6,411 nucleotides of DNA. Source: Syntrophothermus sp. UBA1445. Lineage in GTDB: Bacteria > Bacillota > Syntrophomonadia > Syntrophomonadales > DTU052. Position 1 is the stretch's first letter; each line of letters begins with the position of its first letter. The position numbers were made by a program, and so were the translations under genes. The stretch is taken from the NCBI GenBank assembly GCA_002329495.1, contig DCTH01000061.1, positions 10,760 to 17,170 of the forward strand, read 5' to 3'. The notes beneath the pieces were generated by a model. The model did not search any database and was not told the DNA's origin. It saw only the letters and a list, made by a program, of their open reading frames with translations. This document shows, in pieces, positions 5,138-6,411 of this stretch.

Positions 5138-6411
5138 TTACTTTATTATGGTTCTGATGTTAAGTTCTTTCAGTTGCTTATCCCGGACTGATGAGGGCGC
5201 CTGGGTCATGGGGCAGGATGCGCTTTGGGTCTTGGGGAAAGCAATCACATCGCGAATGGAATCACGCCTGGCCATCAACATCACCAGACGATCCAGTCCA
5301 AAAGCGATGCCTCCATGAGGAGGAGCACCATACTCAAAGGCCTCCAACATGTAGCCGAATTTATCAGCAACTTCTTCCGGGGTTATTCCCTGGAGGGTAA
5401 ACATCCTTTCCTGTAATGACCGGGAATGAATACGTATACTGCCACCACCGACCTCGGTTCCGTTCAAAACCAGGTCGTAGGCCCTGGCTTTGGCTGCCTG
5501 GGGGTCACTCTCCAACTCATCGGGGTTCTGCGGAGACGTAAACGGGTGATGTACCGCAATATAACGTTTCTCCTCCTCATCCCACTCCAGCAATGGAAAA
5601 TCAGTAACCCATACGAAGTTCAAAGCATCCTGGTTGATCAGTTGTAATCTTTTGCCCAATTCCAGCCTGAGTCCTCCAAGAACCCTGGCGACGGTGTCCT
5701 CAAAATCCGCACAGAACAGCAAAAGATCACCAGGTTTGGCATTCAACCGGTCAGTTATCGCCTGAATCTCCTGGGGTCCCATGAATTTAATAATCGGGGA
5801 TTTCATGCCATCTTCAGTAACCTGGATCCAGGCCAATCCTTTGGCCCCCAGATCGACCGCGAGCTGCCCCAGATCATCAATCTCTTTGCGTGAAAATGAT
5901 GCGCAACCCTCGGCATTAATCGCTCTTACCACGCCTCCACTGTTTATCGCCGTGGCGAATACCTTGAATTCCGAAGTCTTGAGCAAGTCAGTCAGCTCCT
6001 GGATCACCAGTCCGAACCGCAGATCAGGCTTGTCACTCCCATAAGAACTCATGGCTTCATCATAAGTCATGCGTGGAAACGGAATAGGAATCTCCCGACC
6101 AATTCCCTGGGCAAATGCCTGGGCCAACATGGCCTCAGTCATTTCCATGATGTCCTCTTCATCAATAAACGACATCTCAATATCCAGTTGGGTAAACTCG
6201 GGTTGGCGGTCTGCTCTGAGATCCTCATCCCGGAAACACCTGGCCACCTGGTAATACTTCTCCATACCCGCAACCATCAGTATCTGTTTAAAAATCTGGG
6301 GGGATTGAGGTAATGCGTAGAACTCGCCCGGGTGTACCCTGCTGGGAACCAGGTAATCCCTGGCACCTTCGGGGGCACTTTTGGTCAAAATGGGGGTTTC
6401 GATTTCCAGGA
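5138..6411 (-). CDS. aspS: aspartyl-tRNA synthetase, C-terminal part (5' end beyond the window)
   Basis: About 424 codons are present and the frame is open to the right edge. A full bacterial AspRS is about 590 aa, so roughly 170 residues (the OB-fold anticodon-binding domain and class II motif 1) are missing. The enzyme attaches aspartate to tRNA(Asp) via aspartyl-AMP. Seen in order: [20 protein letters not shown], the aspartate-site region of bacterial AspRS; ALPQSPQ; motif 2 with [19 protein letters not shown]; the GAD-type insertion typical of bacterial enzymes (roughly the middle 130 residues); [32 protein letters not shown]; and motif 3, [13 protein letters not shown], near the C-terminus, followed by [11 protein letters not shown]. 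The upstream codons read without a break, so the TTG at 6388 is internal and not a start. Discriminating versus non-discriminating type depends on the missing N-terminus and cannot be judged. Confidence 0.97.
   Translation of the reverse strand, partial: LEIETPILTKSAPEGARDYLVPSRVHPGEFYALPQSPQIFKQILMVAGMEKYYQVARCFRDEDLRADRQPEFTQLDIEMSFIDEEDIMEMTEAMLAQAFAQGIGREIPIPFPRMTYDEAMSSYGSDKPDLRFGLVIQELTDLLKTSEFKVFATAINSGGVVRAINAEGCASFSRKEIDDLGQLAVDLGAKGLAWIQVTEDGMKSPIIKFMGPQEIQAITDRLNAKPGDLLLFCADFEDTVARVLGGLRLELGKRLQLINQDALNFVWVTDFPLLEWDEEEKRYIAVHHPFTSPQNPDELESDPQAAKARAYDLVLNGTEVGGGSIRIHSRSLQERMFTLQGITPEEVADKFGYMLEAFEYGAPPHGGIAFGLDRLVMLMARRDSIRDVIAFPKTQSASCPMTQAPSSVRDKQLKELNIRTIIK

Noticed and set aside
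5191..6254. Plus-strand open frames of 61-87 codons antisense to aspS
   Set aside because: They lie wholly inside conserved aspS coding sequence, with no recognisable motif and no supporting start signals.
5138..6388. Complete aspS starting at the TTG at 6388
   Set aside because: The frame continues to the window edge with conserved AspRS residues (LEIETPI) before the TTG, and the N-terminal OB-fold would be absent.

Overview
All eight protein-coding genes I can support lie on the minus strand, so transcription runs from high to low coordinates. The families and gene order point to an anaerobic low- to mid-GC Firmicute of class Clostridia (Peptococcaceae- or Syntrophomonadaceae-like). The reasons are aspS followed by a 6S-RNA-like gene and tcdA, strong AGGAGG-type ribosome binding sites, several GTG/TTG starts, a mraZ-rsmH pair, and a phenylacetate-CoA ligase paired with a tandem ACT protein. 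This is inference from content; no species can be named.

Right part (about 4155-6411): the window opens inside aspS, of which the C-terminal ~424 codons are present. A 293-bp gap follows. It carries a good sigma-A-type promoter and a ~208-nt RNA whose long closing stem, open central bubble with a small 3' hairpin, and long terminal hairpin match 6S RNA, the regulator that binds housekeeping RNA polymerase. tcdA follows, and its SD sits just past the RNA. An open frame runs from tcdA back through the RNA to 5015, but the SD and family alignment place the true start at a TTG at 4844.

Middle (about 876-4132): a MoaD/ThiS-type sulfur carrier ending in Gly-Gly, a phenylacetate-CoA ligase (paaK), a tandem ACT-domain protein and a PHP-family metal-dependent phosphoesterase. 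The first two follow tcdA closely (22 and 29 bp gaps). The last two are preceded by gaps of ~115 bp, the first with a candidate promoter and a GC-rich hairpin. The paaK-ACT pair suggests aryl-acid activation linked to amino-acid fermentation in anaerobes.

Left part (1-875): the start of a cell-division/cell-wall (mra/dcw) cluster, with mraZ and the 5' end of rsmH, which leaves the window. Upstream of mraZ are three direct repeats of GTGGAG at exact 10-bp spacing, the expected layout of a MraZ autoregulatory operator. Further upstream is a weaker Fur-box-like palindrome.

Most of the window is ordinary housekeeping DNA. The parts most worth a second look are the 6S RNA locus and the false N-terminal extension of tcdA that it creates, the MraZ operator, and the sulfur-carrier/E1-like/PaaK neighbourhood. 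I saw no mobile element, CRISPR array, tRNA or rRNA.
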